From NCBI GenBank assembly GCA_946402275.1, contig CAMIVY010000005.1, positions 62,001 to 126,000 on the forward strand: a DNA stretch of 64,000 bases, read 5' to 3'. The position numbers and the translations under genes were made by a program. The stretch is from an uncultured Prevotella sp. Its GTDB lineage: Bacteria > Bacteroidota > Bacteroidia > Bacteroidales > Bacteroidaceae. Under the pieces are notes generated by a model, which did no database searches, had not been told where the DNA came from, and saw nothing but the letters and a program-made list of their open reading frames with translations. Of the stretch, positions 63,901 to 64,000 are shown one piece after another; position 1 is the first letter of the stretch, and each line of letters begins with the position of its first letter.

Positions 63901-64000
63901 GCCCACCTCCTTCATGGCTTTCAGGTCGGCTTTGATACCTTGTTCCGACACAGCTCCGTACATCCAATACCAGAATGTCCAGGGCTTTTCCGTGTCAGCA
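60952..64000 (-). CDS. GH106-type alpha-L-rhamnosidase, 5' end beyond the window
   Basis: At least 1015 codons are visible; the frame continues upstream of 63963 to the window edge, so the ATG there is internal (upstream residues read KPWTFWYW before MYGAVSEQ). The start WYWMYGAVSEQGIKADLKAMKEVGLGGCYLM matches the N-terminal barrel of GH106 rhamnosidases. Further family-type parts are AEEFARRRGYNLLPLLPVM, SCENVAPTMVSDGM, FWLNSPTHDKPNDMLDAISGAHIYGKDIIQAEGFT, HVNTHNPW and a C-terminal carbohydrate-binding-like domain (LPNVKDIAHVWVNGKDCGIAWTAPYEVEITG). It should remove rhamnose from pectic or other glycans. Signal peptide and start are outside the window. Confidence 0.85.
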   Translation of the reverse strand, partial: ADTEKPWTFWYWMYGAVSEQGIKADLKAMKEVGLGGCYLMPIRGAEEHPEYQGNANAMSDNFWRMVDCALEQADELDLKMGIHICDGFALAGGPWIKPEESMQKIVFCDTIVRGGQHRFKMPKPQHYQDYYKDIAVYAVNVSDLNQESFAMRYADLQQKYSPSNVKRTTYSSEVTINDKGVYCADKACWIQYELQKPALIFNVEIEPSGTNFQSQRLTIKASDDGVIFREVIQLTPPRQGWQNTGYNTTFSIPPTRAKYFRFEWRPAGTEPGAEDLDAAKWKPVLRVKNIRLGTVPAIDNWEGKAGLVWRIAPDMPAEHLNRKQRTHLYQITTTQMKGDMLDLNLMGGTWRIIRMGYTSTGHTNATAGGGKGLECDKFSPKAVQKQIENWFGKFMQRPHHDVIKYMHVDSWECGSQNWSPTFAEEFARRRGYNLLPLLPVMAGVAIDNAEVILRDIRKTIDELKNEAFFATVSEMAHKYGVKLSCENVAPTMVSDGMKHYKYTDMPMGEFWLNSPTHDKPNDMLDAISGAHIYGKDIIQAEGFTEVRGVWDETPAMVKPILDRNFALGMNRLFFHVNTHNPWLDKKPGMTLDGIGLFFQRDQTWYPEAKSFVKYITRCQKLLQKGKPVVDIAVYTGEEIPCRAFTPDKLVKILPGLFGAERVASEKKRLANAGLLMEESPVGVKHSAAIFDLKDWINPLHGYQYDSMNKDVLLYPSFNYKVLVIPEGVLVSPEAQKRINELRNQGVMVIDKPYQDAQLKGIAPDAVLPEGIAFTHRYDNGQDIYFLSNQTNKEQTFTPSFRQHHGNGILYYPQTDDTYNFKGSVTLAPYESAFVSYGGNYNSLPRDKEFPAWKQGVSKLDAGGNSFDITFKESGITLKNQQLFDWSKHSDDKIRYFSGHALYKITWPLKEKKILKKRAWLSLPNVKDIAHVWVNGKDCGIAWTAPYEVEITGALKKGNNKIEIEVVNTWHNALRGADQGKAPYNGIWTNAKYRTKGDALLPAGLIETPVILTTVK

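Overview
The window looks like a chromosomal piece of a Bacteroidales gut or rumen bacterium close to Prevotella/Segatella. Promoters have the Bacteroidetes form (TTTG, 19-20 bases, TAnnTTTG) and Shine-Dalgarno sites are absent. There is a SusC/SusD pair with surface lipoproteins, a membrane AraC regulator, a hybrid-sensor-like regulator, a C10 peptidase relic, and the rimP-nusA-infB and suf genes in Bacteroidetes style. No tRNA, rRNA, CRISPR array, integrase or transposase was seen.

Layout. 1-6.1 kb: cut-off secreted Lcl-type protein (-), lipoprotein hydrolase, Dna2-like nuclease-helicase, orphan ABC ATPase. 6.2-14.0 kb: rimP-nusA-infB behind a promoter and a leader hairpin, then a GH43 glycosidase and sufB on the same strand. 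14.1-18.9 kb: S66 peptidase, frameshifted C10 peptidase, a VirE-type P-loop gene bounded by inverted repeats of about 113 bp, and a DUF6078-like Cys-rich protein. 19.0-37.8 kb: a pectin-type polysaccharide utilisation locus (PUL), with isomerase-like protein, DUF4957/5123-type lipoprotein, SusC and SusD on (-), and a second DUF4957-type lipoprotein, PL1 lyase, DUF3826 and a DUF4955-type beta-helix protein on (+). A TonB receptor/DUF4249 pair and a small lipoprotein lie inside it. 37.9-43.0 kb: ECF sigma factor, a short FecR-N-like ORF, then sufS, sufD and sufC on (-), preceded by an unknown membrane protein and a partial second copy of the sufC start. 43.1-54.2 kb: purine permease, 5'-nucleotidase, two Amidohydro_3 enzymes, carboxylesterase and membrane AraC. 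53.1-64.0 kb: a (-) operon of GH106 (cut), SGNH acetylesterase, GH2, a propeller-AraC sensor without kinase, and a secreted alpha/beta hydrolase, probably for rhamnose- and galactose-containing pectin side chains.

The main surprises are these. (1) sufB is 24.8 kb from sufCDS and on the other strand, in a geometry that a single inversion would repair. (2) The sufC promoter and first 16 codons are present twice, with synonymous differences, separated by an inserted gene. (3) The VirE gene is flanked by long inverted repeats with no transposase. (4) Heptamer arrays and short palindromes are scattered through spacers and, in frame, inside genes. (5) A 23-bp promoter element is shared by two PUL transcription units, and a 17-bp direct repeat with 21-bp period lies upstream of the esterase/amidohydrolase genes. 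All functional calls rest on motif recognition by eye; no database search was run.
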